Below, one piece after another: positions 21,434 through 32,330 of a stretch of 64,000 nt of DNA. The first letter of the stretch is position 1. Every line of letters starts with the position of its first letter. Where the stretch lies: positions 34,627,082-34,691,081 of the forward strand of contig OX375881.1 in assembly GCA_947359465.1 (NCBI GenBank), in the 5' to 3' direction. The DNA is from Metellina segmentata. Taxonomy: Eukaryota; Arthropoda; Arachnida; Araneae; Tetragnathidae. Position numbers and translations under genes: made by a program. A model generated the notes under the pieces. It was given only the letters and a program-made list of their open reading frames with translations. It did not search any database and was not told the DNA's origin.

Positions 21434-24400
21434 GGGTCATTCCACGTGAAATGAGCAAAAATCAGGAAAAACCCGTGGCCGTATGGTAATGGATTTTCAT
21501 GAAATTTGGTACAGGGGTTTAGTTTATGCATAAATAACGATATCCAAAAGAATTAGGTTCAAAATTAAATATTTTCGAAATTGGAGGCATTTTTAGGACT
21601 TTCAACTTTGAAGAACAGTTGCGAGATCGCTTAATGTTGCATGTTTGAAGTTCTGTTTCTCAAAAACAATACTTAATGTAGACAAACATGTTTTACATTT
21701 TTATAATCTGTACAAAATGTTCTTTTATTCACTGTGGCAACAACCTTTTTAAGCATAATATTTAATCCAAAATTTAGTTGCAAAAAATGGAAAATTGTCA
21801 TTTTTGACGGAATTAAAAACATTTCTATGTTCTAAAGAAATTTTACGACATACTTTAAATTCATGCCAGTTACAATGCTAAGTATGATAATATTACTGAT
21901 AGAGTTTGGAAGTCATATTTTAATTCTTTCATCTTCAAAATAGCTAACGAAAAGTACAAAATGATAATTTTCTACTCTAAATAGGCATAAGAAATCAAAT
22001 GAAGGACAGCTTTTACAAAACCGACAATTCACAGGAATACAGTTTCATATGTATATTACTTGTAAAAAAAAAATCAGGATTGTAATCTGAGTCCTAAAAC
22101 AACAATAATAAAAACAAAATCACAACATTTGCTTCCCACTCTATCCAAGTTACGAGAACTTCAATGATAACAGTGAAATAAAATATAGATAATGAAACCC
22201 TAATTCAACAAAGAAATACCAAATCATGTTTAACTTTAAGGGTGAATAATAAAAGTAGAAAAAATGAGTGTCAAAACAAGCTTAAAAATTTCAACATAGT
22301 ATCATAGAAATTATGAATTTTAACTAATTACCTTTTCAAATTCACGATGTGGTAAAGCTCACAAGTTAAACTTTGCTTCTTCTATTATTGAAACGTGATT
22401 TTTTTTGTGCTGCTGAATTCTTTTTAAACTCTTTACTTCTTTTCCTGGCGATTGCGATAAATATGACACTCGAATTAGTGTCGTACAATTTGGAATAGGA
22501 ATGTAGTAATGACAGTTACGAGTTCCCGTAATGGCTGCGGTCACTTCATTAAACCTTTGTTGAAGATAAGACTCAATTTGAATAACATCAGTTGAAGGCA
22601 CATAAAAGAATTTGATGTTTGAAATGGTTGAAGTACAGAAGGAAAATAGTTGTTTTGCATTTAAAATCTGATTGTTGTATGGTCTCTGTAAACTTGTTCT
22701 TGCGGCTAACCGTTTGATAGTTCCACCGATTCCATCGCATGGGCTTTTGCCATGACTTGTAAAGTGCCATTCTGCCTTCAATTCAAGATCGGATTCATGA
22801 TGGAAAATGTTGGAAAAGTTTTTCCGGTTTTTATACTGTGCTGAACACCTATCGCTGAAATAGATAAGTTTCTTCTCAGAAAGAAACCTTTCTTTTATAA
22901 AAGGGATTACGGCAGTCTGAAATGCAAATACACTCAATGTATCATGTCTAGTATGGTCACTAATAACACACATTGAAAGGATTTGAAACCTGTTTTCGTT
23001 ATCCTTCCCATAAAGTACAAATGGGTGCAGTGTAGCTTGAGTAGTTTCCCAATAGAATCTTTGAATTGCATCCTGAACAATAAATGAATACTTTCCTGAA
23101 AATCGAGGAGTACAATGCACTCCTCCTGGGAAACAGTCAATTTCTTTTCCTCCAAAAATTTGGACTGCGATTTAGCAATGAAATGATGTTTTGTCAATCC
23201 AGACATACTCTCAACAAGTGAGTCAAGAATTTCTTCTGTTGACTGGACTTGTGTGATTAGAGTAGATCTGTCGGTCGAAATCCAACGCTTGTAAATAATT
23301 TCTTCTAAATTTTGGAAAACCTAAAATTTTTCTATTTGAGCACGAAATTGATCTTTTGGACACTTATCACATTCTCCGAACATACATTTTTCCTTTTCAA
23401 TGTTACAAACATATAATTTCATTAGCTCTAGTAAAGAATAATGAGGTTTAATAGCGTGTAACATCAGTTTCATATTTTGATGTATGGTGCACACACACAC
23501 ACGGAATGTGTACCATTACTTCCAGCTAGTACACAATGTTTCGGTCTTAATTCAGCGAATTTACTGAAACCAATCTTTGCACTCCCATGCTGTTCCTTAA
23601 ACTGCTGGTATCCTTCTTTTAAGTTACAAAGAATCAACCTTTTTTATTTTGGGACTTTACCTTCATCTGTGTTTACATTAACATAGTCTTTTTTTCCTGG
23701 ACATAGCCGACTTATGTCATCAGACTCGTAAAAGTTTATAACTATTGCAATAATATTGTCATTAATTTTTTGCCTTGTCTCTTAGCAGGTTTTCCTTGCT
23801 AAATACAATGTGGTAGAAAATTCTGTCCTTATTTTTTCCAGACACCAGCTCTTTGGAACAAGAGTTAGAATTTGAATTTTTTCTGCAGGGGATGTTGTTT
23901 CAGCAAACTTTGCTTTCAGCTGTTCTATTAAACAATAAAAAATCTTCCTTACTTTCAGTCGCATGTGTACTATTAATTTTATTGAGGTTTACTTGTAAAA
24001 CAGTTCCCAAATTTATTTTAGCAGTTGAAACAAATTTCTGTAATTTTCTTTTGCCATAATGTTTTTTTTGAGTCATGCTGAGTATACGAACCTTTTTAAC
24101 AGGCGAATTTCCCATGTTCTGTAGGCTGTTATTGAGTTTTTCGTACTGTTTCTCTAAAGCTTCCATTTCAAAATCAAAATCTGTTGCATCCTCTTCTGTA
24201 ATAAAATTTTTAACACCAATTTCACATGTGAGACAGATCTTTTTACCTGGCGAGAGCAATCCAGCTGATTTCTTGGCAATATCTAGTGTTATTATTCGCA
24301 GGGACTTTTTCCGGCACGTTTGTGACTTTTAAAAGGATTACAACAAGTTCGTCGGAATAAGTAAGTATACTTCAGTAAATACACTTTTTCATGGTGAAGA

Positions 24401-25582
24401 CAAATGTTTTCAAACTTCCTACCTAATTTCAAATACAACAATTCTCTGGCTTTATCTGTAAGTTCGGAAAGTTCTTTTAATCCGGTTTCTTTTACATAAT
24501 GGATTTTATGGCAGTTTTCTTACACCACGTCACAGTTCGAAAGTTCAGGAATTTTAAAATCTCCTTTACTATCAAAATCAAACATAATAATAATATTTCC
24601 TACAAACTACAAGAAAATCCAAAAGACTTCTCTAGCCGACTAATGATCATTTCAACGGATGGAACACTTATGGATTGCCACTTAAACATTCGCCGGTGTT
24701 CGAAAGCTTTCGGTTCAGCAAAAAATTATCAGTTTATAGCAACCCAAGCACATTTATAACCATAATTCATTTAGCGTTATATATTATCTGTCATTGAATG
24801 TAATAGCATCTCTTTCAATGAGGAAATGGATGGCTTAATGGCGTGTTTTCGCCTGTTTTGTTTCATCATGCGATAAAATAAAACTATAGTTTTCATCTAG
24901 TTAAAAATGCTCCTGGGACGAAAATAAGCAAATTACAATGATGAAAATTTCAGGACAGATAATATACATCTGGACACATAATACTGAAAATTTGTGAGTT
25001 TCTCAGAGCTGTCCTTCACAGTAAAATTTGTATTTAAAAATACAGAAAAATCGCCGTTTTCAATTATTTTCCTTTTTTATTATTATTTTTCTTTAATAAG
25101 GAATATGACTACAATCACTAAATTATACCTACCTTTTATATAAAAGAAGGGCTTTGTTAAGAATTATTTTTGATATTGTCTTTCCATTTTTAGAGGTACT
25201 AGAGCAATTCGAAATTGGTATCATATTGGACAAATCTCTATTTTCGCCGATCCTTCAGAACGAGAAGTGCCGGATATTAAACAAAATTCTGACATTTCCT
25301 GAAAGAACTTTTACTGAAGAATGTAACAGTATAAAAATTCATAATTTGTGTCAATAACTTTTTGAAATATTGGGTCTCAAACAGGCTACTATTAGTGCTA
25401 TAAAAATCTACGTTTGTGTGACCTTGAATTTTAAAATTCAATAAAAAATAAAATATCCATTTCTGACATTTAATATTTGGCGGTTCCTCCTTACTATATG
25501 CGATCTCTTTAGAAACTAATTTTCATTAAAATCGGTGATGTGTCAGCCACAGCCTATTTGCTCATTTTGCGTGGAATGACCC
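21434..25582 (-). mobile_element. 4.1-kb DNA transposon of unassigned superfamily
   Basis: Its inverted ends begin GGGTCATTCCACG and continue AAATGAGCAAA. Both flanks are ATTT (21430-21433 and 25583-25586), a 4-bp target duplication. The central 2 kb on the reverse strand encodes a transposase-like protein. The rest (about 0.9 kb left, 1.2 kb right) is AT-rich and non-coding. A 4-bp target is known for Sola elements, but I cannot confirm that assignment from sequence alone. Confidence 0.82.
22359..24340 (-). pseudogene. Transposase-like protein of an unfamiliar conserved family, decayed
   Basis: The reverse strand carries, in order: KKICLTCEIGVKNF near 24240; PVKKVRILSMTQ near 24085; LCPGKKDYVNVNTDEGKVP near 23700; LNLKEGYQQFKEQHGSAKIG-like text near 23620; FAELRPKHCVLAGSNGTHSV near 23550; and a Cys-rich part MFGECDKCPK near 23370. 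The longest frame (23120-22359, 253 codons) contains WETTQATLHPFVLYG, LIYFSDRCSAQYKNRKNF, AEWHFTSHGKSPCDGIGG and TIKRLAARTSLQRPY. I recall proteins with this SDG-AQYKNRKNF and TSHGKGPCDG pattern as repeated uncharacterised proteins in arthropods and cnidarians. FSDR replaces the usual FSDG. Stops and frame changes near 23660, 23320 and 23120 show decay. Confidence 0.75.
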
Positions 25583-26293
25583 ATTTGTGAACTAGCGAAA
25601 GTACTAAGCTGCGAATGATGGGTAAGAATAACCTGAAACTTATCAATTACACTAAGTACAGAGGGCAAGTTAAAAAAGAAAATGGTTTTGAAAAGAAAAA
25701 AAGCAAGAAATAATACAACCTGATACACCATAACTGTTCCGGGAAAGAAATTATTAAAAAAGAAAGTTCCTCAAATGGCAAAAAACCAATAAATGTCAGA
25801 TCTCTGCCGTGAATCATAATAAAATAATATTCCTGAACTGGAGAAAAACCATTAATTGAACCAATGAAATCAAAGAAAAAAAATTTTAAAGCACCAATGC
25901 ATCAAAAGATATTTTAAAATTTAAATACCCAGTAAAATCAAAGAAATAATTTCAAACGCACCAATGAAGTTAAACAACTTTAACGGATTTTGAAAGAACT
26001 TTCTAGAATAATCAAAATGAAAATTTAAAGTTTCCGTTTGCCGAGATGCCATGAAAACCACAATAACTCGTACTAGAAGTGCGCCAAAAAAAATTGCCAA
26101 GGTCGTTGCCACCGGTATAAACGTAGACTGAAGCTACTCCTAAATTCTTCCAATATTTGAAAATTTTCAATAGACTTTGATTTCTTGACTGAAATGTTTT
26201 TGATTTGTGAAATATTTTATCTGGTACCTACTTAGTTTTTAAACGGAAAATGAGATTTCTGTATCTAATTCCTCTTTTCTTTAATCCTCTTAG

Positions 26294-26365
26294 AGATCTG
26301 TCGGGAAATAAGTTGCATATTATACAAAAGTCAGATTTTCCTGAGCTTAGAAACTTGGATATGTT
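26294..26365 (+). CDS. Exon: LRR 1
   Basis: The acceptor is CTCTTAG and the donor is GTAAGT at 26366. The exon is 72 bp, phase 2 in and out. It encodes DLSGNKLHIIQKSDFPELRN, then LDML. It fits the LRR pattern xLxxNxLxxIxxxxFxxLxxLxxL. The exon begins by completing a Leu codon (CT plus A). The preceding intron is 7.4 kb and contains the Helitron, the MITE and the nested 4.1-kb element. Confidence 0.92.
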
Positions 26366-26659
26366 GTAAGTACAACTGCTAATAATAAAATGTTTATCTG
26401 ACATCTTTTTACTTTTTATATTGTATTCCTTATATATTTCAAATACTTCGAAATACCACTTTTATAAAATCTAATTGCAATAAAAAAAGTTTTAATTGTT
26501 CACAAAATTGAAGATAGTCTACTTGGACTTTATAAATAACGAATATAAATTTCCATTTCTGTACCATTTCTTTACATACATTGAAAAAAGTGTAAAAACT
26601 GCTGTGGAATAAAAAAATTATGAATTTATTGAAATTACTGTCTAAATAACATTACTGTC

Positions 26660-27000
26660 TTAAACTCGATACAAATACTATATCTTTTTCATTTCTGTCT
26701 TTTAAAAAATACATTTTTGGAGTCATAAATTACTGATGTTTTGAGAATTACTTAGTCACACAAAAGAATGTATTATTTGCTATTCCACGTGCAACGTTTC
26801 AAATTATACAAATTAAAATTTTAATTTTATAGAATTTAAAAAAATTATAAAGTTATTAAAATTATTCTTTTAATAGATTGAACCGTAATTGTAGACAACT
26901 CCTTACAGTTATGTATATCTTTTCCATTTCCGTCTTTAGAAAAATTATTTTGACGGAGCCATTAATTATAGATGTCTTGAGAAATATTTAGACGCTAAAG
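26660..27000. repeat. Diverged tandem duplication, about 235-bp period
   Basis: The blocks TATCTTTTTCATTTCTGTCT and GATGTTTTGAGAATTACTTA near 26680-26755 recur near 26915-26990 as TATCTTTTCCATTTCCGTCT and GATGTCTTGAGAAATATTTA. Confidence 0.65.
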
Positions 27001-27598
27001 AATATACTTCGAGTCCACTTGAAACGCGTCGAAATATAGAAATCGTCGCACTATCCAAACCTCGTGAGCCTTAAAACAAAAACATTCATGAGAGATTAGA
27101 AAAAACTAGGAACCAAATTATACATCAGTTATGAGTGACGGGGTTTAAAAATTTGCTAATAACGAATTAATTATCTAGTTATCAAAAACGCAGATTGAAT
27201 TCCAAAGATTTAATACATATTTTTTTAATCTGGATGAGTTCAAGAGCTAGTTAGTTTTCTTCTAATGATGATATATCTCTTTAGTTACACAGCTCTTATC
27301 GAAGAATTGTCAAACCTCGTGTCTCATAAATCTACTATTTGGTCTACAAAATAATATATAAATCTACAAAATGATCTACAATTTGGCATATATTTTATCC
27401 CTACTGAAAATATAACCTTTAAGTGGATTTTTGTCTCATTTTATATTCAGTAACACACAGGAATAAAATTCCACATCTGATTCCATCAAATAAAACTTTG
27501 TAGTGTAATTCTCAGGAAGGATACTTTCTCGCGATAAAATTACAGCTCTGTACTCAATAAAAACACCCTGACACCTATTGAAGAACGTTCTTTTTCAG

Positions 27599-27670
27599 GA
27601 TATTGACGTCTTCTGAAGTTACCCTATTGAAATCAGAAGCCCTAGGAAATCTGATGTATCTGAAACAACT
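27599..27670 (+). CDS. Exon: LRR 2
   Basis: The acceptor is CTTTTTCAG and the donor is GTAAGC at 27671. The exon is 72 bp with the same phase as its neighbours. It encodes ILTSSEVTLLKSEALGNLMY, then LKQL. The asparagine of the LxxN position is replaced by Ser and the F of the hydrophobic core by Leu, so it is the least typical repeat of the series. Its length, phase and splice sites still match exactly. Confidence 0.8.
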
Positions 27671-28249
27671 GTAAGCATTGACTGTTTTATCTCTTTCTTT
27701 TTCTCCCCGTATTGCTTGTAGACTGTCCAGGAATCATGGTGGGAGAGGTCGAACATTGTCCCGCATAGACTCTCAGACAGGAATTAGATCTTTGCGAAAG
27801 AAGCTCCACTCTGCGCTGATGTGGAAATAGTTAACTTGCTATCTTGAATGGAGAAAGCAATTTCAGTCGTTCTTGATCCCCCACTTTCAAGTGGGAAAGG
27901 TGTATTGTTACAGGAAGAAATACCTCTCCTTCTTTTACTTCAGTATTGCGATGCGATTCATCGATCTAGAGTGGAACCAAGGATGTAATATGAGAGAGAA
28001 TTTCGGTGTAAACAAACCAGGCTGTGCGATAAAATGAGCATCGAGTTCGGTCTCTTCATTCCTATACTATCAAAGTGCACCTAATCAATCTAGGGTCATT
28101 CTATAACTGAGGTAACATAGACTTTTTCATGTAATGTTTCAAACCAAAGCTAACGTCGAGATCTGTCGATTTTAGACATTAGAAGTAAAATTGAATGCAT
28201 CTTTGATCACAGTTCAAATTAAAAAGAAATTTAACAATGTTTTCTGATA
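27671..28249. other. Intron 5 start, nothing recognised
   Basis: A mixed-composition stretch from 27710 to 28090 is less AT-rich than its surroundings, but no coding frame or repeat was identified in it. Confidence 0.4.
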
Positions 28250-28361
28250 CAGTGAAACTTTGATTAACCGTCAGGGTCGATACCGGGACCGGGAAGGTTA
28301 ATCGAACAGACGGATAACAGAAAACCTTTAAATAACAACAACCCACATCCATCCATTGTAT

Positions 28362-28502
28362 GAGTGGGGAGCCAGCTCAGGTGTTTCTTCGTCAACTGAC
28401 CGTGGCTCAAAATTACGAGGTGCTGTCCTCAGATCTTTCCCTTAAGGGATTAATCCCGGACTGTCGTCAATAGCCCGTTGTGTTGCTCTAGTACGACGTT
28501 AA
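28362..28502 (+). mobile_element. SINE body fragment, second family
   Basis: It contains GTGGGGAGCCAGCTCAGG, AACTGACCGTGGCTC, AAAATTACGAGG, GGATTAATCCCGGACTGTCG and AATAGCCCGTTGTGTTGCTC. This is one of the best preserved versions of the family's 3' body. The tRNA-like head is missing. Confidence 0.8.
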
Positions 28503-28624
28503 CTAAAAATTACCATTATCATCCATTGTATATGAACGAATTATAAAAAATTTTCGTTTACGAACTGAAAATATGCTGTAGATACACATATTTTATTTTA
28601 CAGAAACAAATAGTATAAGGTTTA

Positions 28625-28955
28625 CATTAAGCTAATTTACATTAAGTTAATTTATATTAAGTTAATTTACATTAAATTAATTTATATTAAGTTAATTTAC
28701 AATAAATTAATTCGTATTAAGTTAATTTATATTAAATTAATTTACACTTAAATAATTTACAATTAGTTAATTTACATTAAGTTAATTTATATTACGTTAA
28801 TTTGTTTTAAGTTAATTTATATTAAATTAATTTACACTTAATTAATTTACACTTAGTTAATTTACACTTAGTTAATTGGCACTTAGTTAAATTACAATAA
28901 GTTAATTTACAATTAGTTGATTTACAATTAGTTAATTTACTAGTTAATTTGCATT
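28625..28955. repeat. 15-bp tandem repeat (TTAATTTACATTAAG type)
   Basis: About 22 copies of TTAATTTACATTAAG with variants (TTATATT, TTACACTTAG, TTACAATTAG). Variant types cluster along the array, which indicates local spread by unequal exchange or slippage. Confidence 0.92.
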
Positions 28956-29145
28956 ACCATCGCTCAGCAGTAAGACGAATATGATTTTTTCGGCAATCTG
29001 GTTACCGTACATAGAGTACAGTATATGTATGCCGTGTACAACTAATAATTTTTAATATTTAATTAATTAATTTTTAACAACGGACTGATGGTTCACAGAA
29101 ACTAACGGACGGTTAAAAGAGTGACGGTTAATTGAAGTTTCACTG

Positions 29146-29735
29146 TTATTCATCGAAAAACCAAGCAGAAATACATCGAGAGTAGTAAACACGAATGAGC
29201 AACTTTTCGGCTTTCAATAAACACTGAATTTGTCTTACTTTCATTTACTACACTCAAACAAATACTATGCGCTAAACACGTATTCACGTAAAAATCTTCC
29301 GTCAGTGCTTCACAACAACCTACTCAATTTTTTAAAACAAGGAGTCTATTATTTAAATTCAATCTGCTCGCATCTCAGTAGTGTTGATATAAACGTTTTG
29401 ATTGAAAATCATGGGTGCATTGGAAGATTTTCCAATTTGTGTCCAAACATATTGAATGTACTACAATACATATGTATAAATCCCTACTCTCGGTAATCTT
29501 GGGGAAATATTGTCGGGGAAAGCACAAATGCAAACTTGCGTTTTCTTCGATAAACTGAATTTACCCAGTAAAAGGTTCACGCGCATATATCCGTTTTGCA
29601 ACCTGCAGTCTTCTTTGTATGTCTTACAAGCAGTTTCGGCATTCTTAACCAATAGAATTATCCCTATGATTCCTTCAATCAGTAGATGTGGTTATTTAAC
29701 CATTATTCATGTTGTGGGAGAAGTGTAACATTACA
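29146..29735. other. Non-coding, nothing recognised
   Basis: The overlapping short frames at 29230-29496 and 29461-29652 show no domain-like features. Confidence 0.4.
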
Positions 29736-30010
29736 CTCTAAGAAATCAAGCGACTCTGAGAAGTCTGGATGAGTAACAGATTAGAATCCAGAGAATTGCT
29801 AGTTCGAATCCAACCAAACGCCGTTGTGAACAAATGGGTCTGGTTCACGTTAAATCTATCGTGATCTCAAATGTCCTGGTGTGGGATTTCAGAGTGGGAT
29901 GAATAGAGTTTGGAGAGTGGGATGCCAACTCAGGTGTGACCTCTCGTTCCGGGGTTCAAAATTATGTGGTGGGCAGTTTATGTCTAATTACATCTCGTTT
30001 GTCAAGATAT
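29736..30010 (+). mobile_element. SINE, second family, eroded
   Basis: A head-like part (TGGATGAGTAACAGATTAG then GCTAGTTCGAATCC as box B) is followed by ATCGTGATCTCAAATGTCCT, TTTGGAGAGTGGGATGCCA and GGTTCAAAATTATGTGGTG. The order matches the copies at 55088 and 61508. Confidence 0.7.
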
Positions 30011-30440
30011 TTGATCAGTTTTGTTATTGATGTAATCTCTTCGATGCAACCACCTGGTGGATTGAAACAACGCTGTACCTCTGAATGTTCCAGGCGTAAT
30101 TCATCTATTGAAAACATTTCTATAACGTAAGTTTAAGATCGATACCTCATATCAGCTTGAGCTGTACAGAGAATTCCAGTAAAATAAGATGATTTAAAAC
30201 AAAATGTTTCGTGTTTTTAGGACATATATAAAATGTGTAAAATTAAAGAAGCGAAAAATGTTAGGTTGAATCAACAAGGGATGAATAGAAAATAATATAA
30301 ACTGTAACACATAATTTCCACTCAAACATCTGCTCTAGTAACATTCTTTTCACTTCCTTTCACACACAAAAGAAAATGCATTGTTGATGTTTAATTTTAT
30401 TACATTAATTTCTGCTACAAAAACGTACGCGATAGTAATA

Positions 30441-31018
30441 CAAGGTGTCCCAAAAAAATCAGTACAACTTCAAAAATTTATTTAAAAAAATATTAGGCCT
30501 ACAGCAAAACTAGTTACATTAGATAGAATAACTAAAACAAATTTTTCTACTATCTTAGTAAATTTCCACATGAGATCTTTTCATAGCACGAAGAATATCA
30601 AGACGATATTCTAATTTAATCTACGAACGCTTCAGTATGCTAACATCAACAGTAGCTACAGCTGTTTGGATCTTTTTTGTTTCAATTCCACGACACTGTT
30701 ACTTTTATTCGCAACGCAGCATCTTTTACCTAACCTCAAAAGAAAAAGTCCAGTGGAGTAATGTCAGAAGACAAGGACGGCTATGCTATGAGGCCATCCA
30801 CTCGACACATTGAGCTTCATCACTCGATCCGCCATTTTGAATAATTGAATTCTTTAATAATCGTTTGCGTGTTCTACAGCGCTATCTATAATCAGAAACA
30901 TACTGTAAAAAAACTTTTTGAGTTATTTTATCTATTGTTGCAACTAGTTTTGCTGTGGGTCTATTCTTTTCTTTTTAATAAATTTTTGAAGTTGTACTGA
31001 TCTTTTGGGGACACCCTG
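30441..31018 (-). mobile_element. Mariner-type deletion derivative
   Basis: The ends CAAGGTGTCCCAAAAAAATC, then AGTACAACTTCAAAAATTTA, are inverted at 30970-31018 (CAGGGTGTCCCC on the reverse strand). TA lies on both sides. The reverse-strand middle still reads SDITPLDFFF and VKDAALRIKV near 30700-30790, the C-terminal catalytic part of a mariner/DUF4817-like transposase. About 0.7 kb of coding sequence must be missing. Confidence 0.85.
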
Positions 31019-31394
31019 TACTTTATAACATATCAGTCTTCCGTGTTTTTCCTTTATAGTACAACAAGTATTGCATATGTTTAAAAATATTCTTATTTAT
31101 GAACAGTTTTGTTAGATTTTTAATAGATTAAAATCCTTTGAAATAAAATAAACTTTTTGAAACCTTTCCCACCAATATGCAGATAAACAAACATTTCTTT
31201 ATATTTTATATTACTTATTAATGAATAAATCAACACGCTTTTTTAATGCAAATATAACTAAAAGTTTATGAGTAAAACAGTGAATTTTATTCTTTGTTTT
31301 GTATAAACCTGAGTAAGACTGGTATTAACAATAGTTTTTATCCGATGCCCTGTCAAATGAACATTAATCGTCGTGATGCTTTAAGAGTGGAATT
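31019..31394. other. AT-rich intron sequence, nothing recognised
   Basis: No repeat or frame was seen. Confidence 0.45.
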
Positions 31395-31414
31395 ATGATC
31401 CACTTGGCGTTACA

Positions 31415-31441
31415 ATAGTTACCACGGGAGGTGGTAACTAT
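31415..31441. repeat. Perfect 11-bp hairpin
   Basis: ATAGTTACCAC, five bases (GGGAG), then GTGGTAACTAT. The stem is perfect. A further GGTAAC follows, so a longer inverted structure may once have existed. It could be the centre or end of a small foldback element. Confidence 0.8.
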
Positions 31442-31669
31442 GGTAACACATACATACCACACACATTCTGGGCACTATCCGTTCATAGAGAGGCACACCA
31501 CAAAGGAAGTATTCAAGAAGAATGAACATGGTAACCTCTTGTATGCCCAAGATTATATGACCAAAACAAATAGTAACGTGATCTCTAGACGACATATTCG
31601 CCACCAAGTGGAAACGAATAACATCATCTGATTGGGCCACGGGACTGTAGAGGTAGTCCACCCCATTGA

Positions 31670-32330
31670 TTCATCATTTGATGCTAAAATTTTATTAATT
31701 TAACGTTATTTAAGGTTTAAAAGTGTAACTATTATGTGATTCCTCAAAACCTTAAAAATATCTACACTATAAATTCGTTATAACTCTACAAATAATGTTT
31801 CATACCATTTAACAAAACACGAATATCTTAAATATATCGTATTTATTGACTTTGAACATAAACATCGGCTATTTAAAGACCAAGGGGTTTATTTGACTTT
31901 TTAAAGATGCAAAAAAAATATTCGTAGAATGTCAGATGGGTCGAAATTCGTATCTTCTACAAAGAAGCCAACTCAATCTGAAAAAAAAAAAAACTACATG
32001 GATATTTTTTTAACATTATTCAAATCGCAACTGTACTATTTTGAATTAAAATTGATCCCATTCATATTTAATACACTGCTATGATTCTACCATTCATATT
32101 ACGAATGTAAATAAACCAAATTTCCTTTTCTCTCCTATTGTAAAAATCCTGATTCCAGTTACAAAAGGATTGAAATCTCGCATAAACGTACTTACTGCAT
32201 TATGTACCTGTGCAAGTACCACTGGATTCCATTTATGGATTTGAGTTGTATTCTCCATTGTTATACCACGATGAAAAGTTACTATTTCGGTAACTAGGTA
32301 TCTCAAACAGTCTTGTAGTTTAATTATATA
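31670..32330. other. AT-rich intron sequence, nothing recognised
   Basis: No repeat or domain-like frame was found. Confidence 0.45.

Larger units (their letters stand above)
21211..26140. mobile_element. Outer inverted-repeat element hosting the 4.1-kb insertion
   Basis: About 50 bp at 21215-21265 (CAGTCTACGTTTATAGCGG, then TGGC and GGCCTTGGCGG) reappear inverted at about 26092-26140. Without the inner element the unit would be about 780 bp and non-coding. The exact borders and target duplication are unclear. Confidence 0.65.
28250..29145. mobile_element. pogo/Tigger-like non-autonomous element
   Basis: The ends CAGTGAAACTT and ATTAACCGTC (28250-28272) are inverted at 29120-29145. A TA lies on the left and TTA on the right. 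The CAGTGAAAC-type terminus and TA target suggest the pogo/Tigger branch of Tc1/mariner. The inside is occupied by a SINE fragment and a 15-bp tandem array. No transposase was seen. Confidence 0.72.

Noticed and set aside
18877..26293. A missed LRR exon between LRRNT and LRR 1
   Set aside because: I looked for a 72-bp phase-2 block ending CT or TT before GTAAGT and found none. A computational scan would be needed to exclude it fully.
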